This document shows positions 17,007 to 23,572 of a stretch of 64,000 bases of DNA, one piece after another. How positions within the stretch are numbered: position 1 is the first letter of the stretch; the number at the start of each line of letters is the position of its first letter. The stretch is from Mycolicibacterium crocinum (lineage in GTDB: Bacteria > Actinomycetota > Actinomycetes > Mycobacteriales > Mycobacteriaceae): contig NZ_CP092362.2 in assembly GCF_022370635.2 (NCBI RefSeq), positions 3,348,001-3,412,000 of the forward strand, written 5' to 3'. The notes under the pieces were generated by a model. It ran no database searches. It was given only the letters and a program-made list of their open reading frames with translations, and was not told the DNA's origin. The position numbers and the translations under genes are program-made.

Positions 17007-18476
17007 ATGGATTCCACACTCGCCGCTGAACTTGCCGACCTCGACGCCATGGGACAGGCGGCGCTTGCCGCTTCCGGAGAGGTGTCGGCCGCCGAGCTGC
17101 TCGACGCCGCCATCCTCCGGTTAGAAGCCGCCCGCGGCCTCAACGCTGTCATCACCGACGCGTTCGACCGTGGGCGCGACCATGCGGTCGCCCTCGACCA
17201 GGCGGGCACGCTGCGCACCGGGGTCGCAGGGCCGGTGGCCGGAGTCCCCTTCCTGCTCAAGGATCTTGGGGCCTCGCTGGCCGGGGTCCGTGAGGCGATG
17301 GGCTCACAAGCTCTGCGCAACCACATCGCGCCGTACACGGCGTGGATCGTGGAGCGGTACCTGGCGGCCGGCTTGGTGGTGTTCGGCAAGACCAACACCC
17401 CGGAATGGGGCAATCACTGCACCACCGAGCCGACGTTGTTCGGTCGCACGGTCAATCCGTGGTCGCCGGACATCACCCCCGGTGGTTCCAGCGGCGGGTC
17501 GGCGTCGGCGGTGGCCGCCGGCGTCGTGCCGGCCGCCTCGGGCGGGGACGGCACCGGATCGATCCGGGTGCCCGCGTCGTGCTGCGGGCTGGTCGGACTC
17601 AAACCGCGGCGGGCGCGCACATCGTTCGCCCCGTCCGGGCAGCTGCTGGAGGGTTTGGCCGTCGAGCATGCGTTGACCCGCACGGTCCGCGACAGCGCCG
17701 CGCTGCTCGATGTGGTCACCGGTAGTGCGCCGGGCGATCCGTACAACGCGCCGTTGCCCGCCCACGGGTTCCTGCGCGCGCTCGATCAGCCGCCGGCTCC
17801 GCAGCGGATCCTGATCGCCACCGACTCCCCTTTTGCGGCCCCGCCGACCGATCCCCGTGTCGCGTCCGCTGTCGAATCCGCCGGGCGCGCACTGGAATCG
17901 GCCGGTCATCACGTGGAACCGGGAGCGCCGTCGTTCGACACCGACGCCGTCGCCGACGCGATCGCCGTGCTGCACAACGTCAGCAACGTGCAGCTGTACA
18001 ACTTCGCGAGGTCCCACCTCGGCCGCGATCCCCGCGAGGACGAGTTCGAGCCCAGCAGCTGGGTGATGATGCGTGAGGGTTTCACCACCTCCGGTGTCGA
18101 CTACGCCGACGCCATCGAAGCCATCCACAGCCAGACCCGCCACTTCGTCGCGGGAATGGGGGCCCATGACGTCTTTCTGGTCCCGACGTTGCTGGCGCCG
18201 CCGCCGCACTACGGCGTTCTCGATCAGCCCCGCGGCACCACCCGGGCGTTCTTCGACGTCGAGTTCGCGCACACCGGATGGACCACCATGGCGAACGTGA
18301 CCGGCTGGGCCGCGATCTCCGTACCCCTGGCGACCACCGAGGACGGCTTGCCCATCGGCGTTCAGCTGATGGCGCCCGAGGAAACGGTGCTGCTGCAGTT
18401 GGCGGCCCAGCTCGAGCAGGCGGTGCCATGGGCGTCGCGGCGCCCGGCCCGATGGCTGGGCGGCCCCGCGGCCTGA
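17007..18476 (+). CDS. Amidase (amidase-signature family)
   Basis: 489-aa amidase-signature hydrolase that cleaves C-N amide bonds. The Ser-Ser-Lys triad is visible: Lys85 in PFLLKDLG, the cis-Ser in TPGGSSGGS (161/162) and the nucleophile Ser185 in GDGTGSIRVPASCCG. The C-terminal ISVPLATTEDGLPIGVQLMAP is typical. The ATG at 17007 is preferred to the GTG at 17001 because aagga lies at a better distance. The substrate is unknown; similar genes are annotated AmiA-D in mycobacteria. Confidence 0.88.
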   Translation: MDSTLAAELADLDAMGQAALAASGEVSAAELLDAAILRLEAARGLNAVITDAFDRGRDHAVALDQAGTLRTGVAGPVAGVPFLLKDLGASLAGVREAMGSQALRNHIAPYTAWIVERYLAAGLVVFGKTNTPEWGNHCTTEPTLFGRTVNPWSPDITPGGSSGGSASAVAAGVVPAASGGDGTGSIRVPASCCGLVGLKPRRARTSFAPSGQLLEGLAVEHALTRTVRDSAALLDVVTGSAPGDPYNAPLPAHGFLRALDQPPAPQRILIATDSPFAAPPTDPRVASAVESAGRALESAGHHVEPGAPSFDTDAVADAIAVLHNVSNVQLYNFARSHLGRDPREDEFEPSSWVMMREGFTTSGVDYADAIEAIHSQTRHFVAGMGAHDVFLVPTLLAPPPHYGVLDQPRGTTRAFFDVEFAHTGWTTMANVTGWAAISVPLATTEDGLPIGVQLMAPEETVLLQLAAQLEQAVPWASRRPARWLGGPAA

Positions 18477-18538
18477 GCGCCTTTGCTGCTTTGGACGAAC
18501 CGTGCAGCGGTCATGTCCGCACATGAGACACTGTGCCT

Positions 18539-19453
18539 ATGGTTGTCGCTATCGCGCGTCCCAAGCTGGAAGGCAATATCGCCGTCTCGGAGGACCGTCA
18601 GATCGGTTTCGCCGAATTCGGCTGCGCCCAGGGCCGGGCCGTCTTCTGGTTGCACGGTACGCCCGGGGCTCGCAGGCAGATCCCGGTCGAAGCGCGAGTG
18701 TTCGCCGAACAGAACGACATTCGGCTCATCGGGGTCGACCGGCCGGGGATCGGCTCGTCCACCCCGTACCAGTACGAAAACGTGCTGGCGTTCTCGAAGG
18801 ACCTGGCGATCATCGCCGACACCCTCGGTGTCGACAAGATGGCCGTGGTCGGACTGTCCGGCGGTGGGCCGTACACACTGGGCTGCGCGACCGCGATGCC
18901 GGAGCGGATCGTGGCCGCCGCCGTGCTCGGCGGGGTGGCCCCGACGGTCGGGCCCGAAGCCATCAAGGGTGGCCTGATGAAGGTGGGCGCGGCCGCGGCC
19001 CCGATCATCGAGGTCGCAGGCGCCCCGCTGCGCCTTGCGGCCGTCAGCTTGATCAGGCTGATCAAACCGGTGGCCGAGCCGGCCCTCTACATCTATGCCG
19101 GCATCTCCCCCGAGGGTGACCGCAAGATGCTGGTGCGGCCGGAATTCAAGGCGATGTTCCTCGACGACCTGCTCAACGGCAGCCGCAAGCAGCTGTCGGC
19201 GCCGCTGGCCGACATCGTCGTGTTCGCCCGGGACTGGGGATTCCGCCTCGACGAGGTCAAGGTGCCGATCCGATGGTGGCACGGCGATAAGGACCACATC
19301 GTGCCGTTCGCGCACGGGCAGCACGTGGTCTCCAAGTTGCCCGACGCGGAGCTCTACACGCTATCCGGTGAGAGCCACCTGGCCGGTCTGGGCCGGGCCG
19401 AGGACATCCTGCGCACCATGCTCGAGCTGTGGGATCGCGACGAAAAAGCCTGA
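18539..19453 (+). CDS. Alpha/beta hydrolase
   Basis: 304-aa alpha/beta-hydrolase. The oxyanion region is FWLHGTPGARRQ, the nucleophile Ser107 sits in VGLSGGGP, the acid is in WWHGDKDHIVP and the catalytic His in SGESHLAGLG. A helical cap lies between about residues 130 and 220. Cytosolic, with no signal peptide. The ATG at 18539 is chosen over a GTG two codons upstream; neither has a strong ribosome site. The substrate cannot be told. Confidence 0.85.
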   Translation: MVVAIARPKLEGNIAVSEDRQIGFAEFGCAQGRAVFWLHGTPGARRQIPVEARVFAEQNDIRLIGVDRPGIGSSTPYQYENVLAFSKDLAIIADTLGVDKMAVVGLSGGGPYTLGCATAMPERIVAAAVLGGVAPTVGPEAIKGGLMKVGAAAAPIIEVAGAPLRLAAVSLIRLIKPVAEPALYIYAGISPEGDRKMLVRPEFKAMFLDDLLNGSRKQLSAPLADIVVFARDWGFRLDEVKVPIRWWHGDKDHIVPFAHGQHVVSKLPDAELYTLSGESHLAGLGRAEDILRTMLELWDRDEKA

Positions 19454-19471
19454 TCCAGACCGTAATCCAAT

Positions 19472-19506
19472 CCCGCGCCGCGCGGATGATTCCGGCGCGG
19501 CGCGGG
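19472..19506. terminator. GC-rich hairpin terminator between convergent genes
   Basis: Perfect 12-bp stem CCCGCGCCGCGC / GCGCGGCGCGGG with an 11-nt loop, nested inside a CCAGAC...GTCTGG outer repeat (19455-19520). No U-tract, as is common in mycobacteria. It serves the convergent hydrolase (+) and secreted protein (-) genes. Confidence 0.7.
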
Positions 19507-19520
19507 TATCGGATGTCTGG

Positions 19521-20048
19521 TTAGGCGCCCAGCCGGCTCTTGATCAACGCATCTTGCTTCTGGCCGAACTCGATCACCAGATCGTTGGGTGCCGGGTCGG
19601 CGACCGGGCCGGAGAACTCCAGCGACGACGCGGCATTGCCTTCGGTGAAGTACAGAATGCTCAGCGATCGCGTGCCGTCCGGCGATGTCCCGGTGATCAG
19701 CTGTCCGCCCTGTCCGACCGGAGCGGCAACCGACTTCTGATTGGCCACCGGCGTGGCGGCCTGCGCTGAACTGATCGCACCGGCGGCGGCACCGGGATCG
19801 GCCAGCACCCATACGGTGTCGGTGATCGTGCGCCCGTCGCGATGGGTGTAGACGGTCATCGCGCCGGGTTGGCCGCCGGGATTGAGAGTCGGCGGGCCCG
19901 CGGTGTAGGCGAGCGAGTCGGTCACCACATTCGGATCAACCAATAAGACGGTGTAGTCACCGGGATCAGCGGATGCCACACCGGCGCCGAGTGACATACC
20001 TGCCGACAACAAAGCGGCGGTCAGACCGCCGATACAACGAGAGTTCAT
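19521..20048 (-). CDS. Secreted mycobacterial protein of unknown function
   Basis: 175 aa with a Sec signal peptide ending near GVASADPGDY. The mature chain has TLNPGGQPGAMTVYTHRDGRTITDTVWVLADP, LITGTSPDGTRSLSILYFTEG and a C-terminal helix IEFGQKQDALIKSRLGA. No cysteines in the mature part and no catalytic motif recognised. Single ATG at 20048. Likely cell-wall or extracellular. Confidence 0.75.
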   Translation of the reverse strand: MNSRCIGGLTAALLSAGMSLGAGVASADPGDYTVLLVDPNVVTDSLAYTAGPPTLNPGGQPGAMTVYTHRDGRTITDTVWVLADPGAAAGAISSAQAATPVANQKSVAAPVGQGGQLITGTSPDGTRSLSILYFTEGNAASSLEFSGPVADPAPNDLVIEFGQKQDALIKSRLGA

Positions 20049-20105
20049 ATTCGAGGTCTTCCGTTCGGGAAAGGAATGAATGTCGGGTTATTCGTCGCTG
20101 CGCGA

Positions 20106-20333
20106 TCAGCAGGGATAGCAGCCCCAGCCGCGCCAGCCGTCGCGCCAGAAAAAGCCTGCGCCACAACCCATGTCGCCGGTCCCGCCTCGGCAATCCAGCG
20201 CGGTGATGACCGGTGAATGCCCCGGGCCGTACGGCGTGGGAGTGGTTGTTGATGCGGCATTGGCAGATACCGCACCGGACAGTGAACCGGCGATCAAAGC
20301 TGTCGTCGCAATACCCAAGATGACTTTTCGCAT
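20106..20333 (-). CDS. Small secreted Cys/Trp-rich protein
   Basis: 75 aa: signal peptide (MRKVILGIATTALIAGSLSG...ANA), a short Thr/Pro linker, then a compact tail rich in Cys, Gly and Trp (LDCRGGTGDMGCGAG and WRGWGCYPC). Four cysteines in about 30 residues suggest two disulfides or metal binding. The ATG at 20333 is preferred to 20348. It lies 57 bp upstream of, and on the same strand as, another secreted-protein gene. Unknown role. Confidence 0.65.
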   Translation of the reverse strand: MRKVILGIATTALIAGSLSGAVSANAASTTTPTPYGPGHSPVITALDCRGGTGDMGCGAGFFWRDGWRGWGCYPC

Positions 20334-20592
20334 GAATGGCTCTCCCAAATCAGGGTCGCGCTGAATAGGACCGTCCCACGGTACGTGAGCTAATGCGCGA
20401 ATCGAGGCAATTCGACGGGTTCGTCAGTATGTGTTTAGCCCGAACTGACTGGTGCTTATGCCCAATTCCCCCACTGGCATGGGCCAGAAGTCCCTATGGC
20501 TAAAGAGAATTACCGGCCAAGCTGATTGACGTAATGGGGGTGGCCGGTGTATTGACGGATACGTCATGGCACCGCCTTCGAAAGGTGTTGAC

Positions 20593-20850
20593 ATGAACGA
20601 CGTACTCGCAGAACGCAATTACGCCTGGCGGATGATCCGGGCCGCGCGAATCTCGCACGCCGACGGAGTGATCGCCGATGGCGCCGAGAACCGCCGTAGC
20701 GACATCGGCACACTGCTCGACGAAGCTCTCGAAGCCGGGCTGGGCCGCGCCGAGATCATCGTCGAACTCGCCGACCTCGCTGCGCGCATGTACGCGCTGT
20801 GCAATCCCGACGAGCTCGTCGTCGCGGATGCCGAAGGCTGTCTGGCTTAA
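20593..20850 (+). CDS. Small conserved hypothetical helical protein
   Basis: 85 aa, mostly helical ([31 protein letters not shown], then [24 protein letters not shown]). No signal or membrane segment. The ATG at 20593 is chosen because aaagg precedes it; an in-frame ATG at 20566 lacks that. Its TAA interlocks with the TAA of convergent cinA (TTAA). The 259-bp spacer upstream holds no other gene that I can see. Confidence 0.6.
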   Translation: MNDVLAERNYAWRMIRAARISHADGVIADGAENRRSDIGTLLDEALEAGLGRAEIIVELADLAARMYALCNPDELVVADAEGCLA

Positions 20851-22112
20851 GCCAATCCGAGCAGAGTGCGCCGCAGTAGGTGCATGGCCACCGTGGTGGA
20901 CCGCTCCCTGATGTCTGCGCGTTCACCGGGCAGCCGCACCGAGCGGCTCACCGTCGTGCCGTCGCCCAGCATCACGCAGAACCACACCGTGCCTACCGGT
21001 TTGGCTTGCGTTCCGCCGCCCGGCCCGGCGATACCGGTGATAGCGACCGCGGTGTCGGCGCCGAATCGGCGTAACGCCCCCGCGGCCATCGCCTCGGCCA
21101 CTTCCTGGGAGACCGCTCCGCAGGAGTCGATGAGCGCCCGGTCCACACCGAGCACATCCACCTTCGCCTCATTCGCATAGGCCACCACAGCACCCGCCAC
21201 GTAGGCCGACGACCCGGCCCGGTCGGTCAGCCGTGCCGCCAGCAAGCCGGCCGTACACGACTCCGCCGTCGCGATGCGCCGCCCCGCCAGCAGTCCGGCG
21301 ACCTGATCGTCAACGAGCGATCCGTCCTCGGAGAACACCATCTCGCCGTGCCGGGCTCGAATCAGATCCATCAACTGCGCGTACGCCGGCGCGCTGTGCG
21401 GTTCATAGCGGGTGACCATCTCCACCTCGCCACGGCGCAGGCAGGTGGTGATCTCCAGGTCGGCGAAACCAGGCAGGCTCTCGGCTTCACGCAGGGTCTC
21501 GGCCAACCCCGACTCGGCCAGCCCGAACATCCGGACCGTGTCTTGGCTGTAGACGGTCCGCCCGGCGATGGCCTGCTGGAAGGCGTCGTCGGCGACGGCG
21601 GCCGGCCACATCGCCTGGAGTTCGCGCGGCGGCCCGGGCAATACCAACACCGTCGGTGAACCCGGGACGACGACGCCCGGCGCTGTCCCCACCGGGTCGA
21701 GGACGTGGGCGCCCACCGGAACCATCGCCTGTTTACGGTTGGCCGCGCGCACCGCGTCGAAGTCGATATCAGTGAAGCGGGCCATCAGATGCTTGAGGAT
21801 CGCGGCGATCTTGGCTTCCAGCTCCGCATCGAGCGCCAGTTCGCGGCCGCAGAAGCGCGCGACGATTTCGACAGTCATGTCGTCGGCGGTCGGGCCGAGC
21901 CCGCCGGTGGTGACGATCAGGTCGACGCCCTCGGCGGCCAGGAAGCGCAGCTGCGCTTCGATATCGGCGGGCCGGTCACCGCAGATGGTGATGTGAGCCA
22001 GTTCGACGCCCAGTTCCAGCAGCCGGTCGGCCACCCAGGGACCGTTGCGGTCCGCGACGCGCCCCGTCAGGACCTCGGTGCCGGTGACCACGATTCCCGC
22101 GCGCACGCTCAT
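20847..22112 (-). CDS. cinA: CinA, nicotinamide-nucleotide amidohydrolase family
   Basis: 421 aa with both CinA domains. The N-terminal MoCF-like (COG1058) domain at about 1-170 has [16 protein letters not shown] and [14 protein letters not shown]. The C-terminal PncC-like amidase domain at about 265-421 has [17 protein letters not shown] and [21 protein letters not shown]. It salvages NMN and cleaves pyrophosphate bonds. The M. tuberculosis homologue (Rv1901) is reported to cause drug tolerance by cleaving NAD-drug adducts. ATG at 22112. Confidence 0.93.
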   Translation of the reverse strand: MSVRAGIVVTGTEVLTGRVADRNGPWVADRLLELGVELAHITICGDRPADIEAQLRFLAAEGVDLIVTTGGLGPTADDMTVEIVARFCGRELALDAELEAKIAAILKHLMARFTDIDFDAVRAANRKQAMVPVGAHVLDPVGTAPGVVVPGSPTVLVLPGPPRELQAMWPAAVADDAFQQAIAGRTVYSQDTVRMFGLAESGLAETLREAESLPGFADLEITTCLRRGEVEMVTRYEPHSAPAYAQLMDLIRARHGEMVFSEDGSLVDDQVAGLLAGRRIATAESCTAGLLAARLTDRAGSSAYVAGAVVAYANEAKVDVLGVDRALIDSCGAVSQEVAEAMAAGALRRFGADTAVAITGIAGPGGGTQAKPVGTVWFCVMLGDGTTVSRSVRLPGERADIRERSTTVAMHLLRRTLLGLA

Positions 22113-22131
22113 ACCGAGCGAGATTACTGAC

Positions 22132-22596
22132 TCAGCCCACCGGATCGGGCGTCAGCCCGGTGGCCTCACCGAGTGCCTGCAGCCAGGCCGCGGTGTCGGT
22201 GACGTAGAAGCCGATCTCCCCGCCGGCGGTGCGCACCACCAGATGTGTCCAACCGCCAGCGACACTGCCCTTGAAGACCTTCGCCAGCCGCAGTCCGGTG
22301 ATGGCGTCCAGCGGAACACTGATCGTGGTGCCGGTCAGAGTGAGGAACACCAGTCGCCGCCGGGTCAGCGCGATGCGGCCGTTGTTCTTCACCGACGGGT
22401 AGCCCGGCGCGGTGGCGCCCCGGTAGTTGCCCTTCTCGAACGGCCGGACGACGGTCTCGGCCGTCAGTTCGCTCTCCAGTTGCGCGGCCGCGGAGCGGTA
22501 CTTGCCGCGATAGATCAGCACGATCACGCCGGCCACCAGTCCCAGCACCACAGATGTGCCGACCACCAGCAGCACGATCTGGACCGCGATGTTCAT
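22132..22596 (-). CDS. Membrane-anchored PH/GRAM-like protein
   Basis: 154 aa. One N-terminal membrane helix ([23 protein letters not shown]) is followed by a basic stretch and a PH-like beta-domain, with [40 protein letters not shown] and the closing helix [13 protein letters not shown]. That strand-loop-strand pattern is typical of bacterial PH/GRAM modules. Same strand as the GNAT gene (13-bp gap upstream) and 19 bp before cinA, so probably one transcript. Role unknown. Confidence 0.7.
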   Translation of the reverse strand: MNIAVQIVLLVVGTSVVLGLVAGVIVLIYRGKYRSAAAQLESELTAETVVRPFEKGNYRGATAPGYPSVKNNGRIALTRRRLVFLTLTGTTISVPLDAITGLRLAKVFKGSVAGGWTHLVVRTAGGEIGFYVTDTAAWLQALGEATGLTPDPVG

Positions 22597-22609
22597 GTCG
22601 GTCGGCGGC

Positions 22610-23275
22610 TCAGCGGGGCGCCGCGCCCGGAGCACGCACGACCAGTGGCACCGCCGGGAAGGCCGCGGCCATCTCCGTACGGGACTTGCGCAGTGCGGCG
22701 GTCCCGTACCCCTTCTTGCGGTGGTCGGGATGTATCCAGATCCGCACGTTGACCTCACCGCCGACCAACTCGCCGAACACCAGGCCAACCTTGTCCTCGC
22801 CGTCGAGAGCGACGAACCAGGCCGCCTCCTCGGCGCTCAATCGGTCGCGCGCCGAACGGATTTCGTCGTCGAGGTTTCCGGCGGGCGCGCCCGAACCGTC
22901 GCCGGCCGCGCCGACCTCCTGGGTGCGGGTGGCGAAGATGTCGCGATCGGACTCATCGGAGAACGGGCGCAGTTGCAGGCTTTCGTCGATGCTGGCCGGC
23001 CGCTCCCCCAGGGTGAAGGACAGTTGGCTGTTGAGGTCGCGGAGTTCGGCGGTGATGCGGTCGCGGGAATCGCGTGTCACCTGATCGAACGACAGGCCCA
23101 GGACGGCTTCGGTGCCCCGGCGTGAGGTGCCGAGCAGCGCGGCGACGTTGTTGATCGCCGAGTCCCGGTTATCGGATGCGACGATCGCGTCGAGCACCTC
23201 GTGGCGACGCTCAAGGGCGTTGAGTAGTGCATCGGCAATCTCGCGGCGGGTGGCAGCGCGGTCTTGGTCGGTCAT
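22610..23275 (-). CDS. GNAT acetyltransferase with gyrase-A-like helical N-domain
   Basis: 221 aa. The C-terminal half is GNAT: a fold with VRIWIHPDHRKKGYGTAAL, the acetyl-CoA loop (R/Q-x-x-G-x-G/A type). The N-terminal 70 residues (LERRHEVLDAIVASDNRDSAINNVAALLGTS, then FDQVTRDSRDRITAELRDLNSQL) resemble by eye the coiled tower segment of DNA gyrase/topo IV subunit A. The ATG at 23275 has no close rival, although the frame remains open upstream through the 24-bp repeats. Substrate unknown. Confidence 0.75.
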   Translation of the reverse strand: MTDQDRAATRREIADALLNALERRHEVLDAIVASDNRDSAINNVAALLGTSRRGTEAVLGLSFDQVTRDSRDRITAELRDLNSQLSFTLGERPASIDESLQLRPFSDESDRDIFATRTQEVGAAGDGSGAPAGNLDDEIRSARDRLSAEEAAWFVALDGEDKVGLVFGELVGGEVNVRIWIHPDHRKKGYGTAALRKSRTEMAAAFPAVPLVVRAPGAAPR

Positions 23276-23350
23276 GGCCCCAGCGTAGATCCGGCGGCCC
23301 GACTTCGGCGCCGCTGCGCGCAACTCCGCGACTAACGTGGAGTGGGGCTC

Positions 23351-23446
23351 ACCGTGCGGGCCGCACACGTTGTCACCGTGCGGGCCGCACACGTTGTCAC
23401 CGTGCGGGCCGCACACGTTGTCACCGTGCGGGCCGCACACGTTGTC
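23351..23446. repeat. Four perfect 24-bp tandem repeats with internal palindrome
   Basis: Four identical head-to-tail 24-bp units beginning ACCGTGCGGGCCGCAC and ending ACGTTGTC, plus a partial fifth (23447-23455). Each unit carries the perfect 6-bp inverted repeat GTGCGG-G-CCGCAC. The array lies between the divergent GNAT (start 23275) and GH2 (start 23573) genes, in a 297-bp spacer. It is most likely a multi-copy protein-binding site, but a simple slippage array is possible. Confidence 0.9.
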
Positions 23447-23448
23447 AC

Positions 23449-23464
23449 TGTGCGGCGTTGCACA
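23449..23464. promoter_or_regulatory. Inverted repeat TGTGC-N6-GCACA
   Basis: TGTGC at 23449-23453 and GCACA at 23460-23464 form a 5-bp dyad with 6-nt spacing, directly after the 24-bp array and 109 bp before the GH2 start. Operator-like; the binding factor is unknown. Confidence 0.35.
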
Positions 23465-23572
23465 AGAACAGATACGGCGTTTGCCGCAGCGCTCTGCCAA
23501 GATGAACGCGCGGCGGATGACCGGTTGCGCGGGGGTGACCTGTCGCGGATTCGACATGAGGAGTTTGGGACG

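Noticed and set aside
23351..23446. CRISPR-like direct repeats
   Set aside because: The copies are immediately adjacent with no spacers, and no cas gene is present.
23275..23464. Extension of the GNAT frame upstream through the tandem repeats, giving an octapeptide repeat DNVCGPHG
   Set aside because: The 24-bp unit is a multiple of three, so every frame repeats without stops. No start codon with a ribosome site precedes it, and the ATG at 23275 fits the domain.
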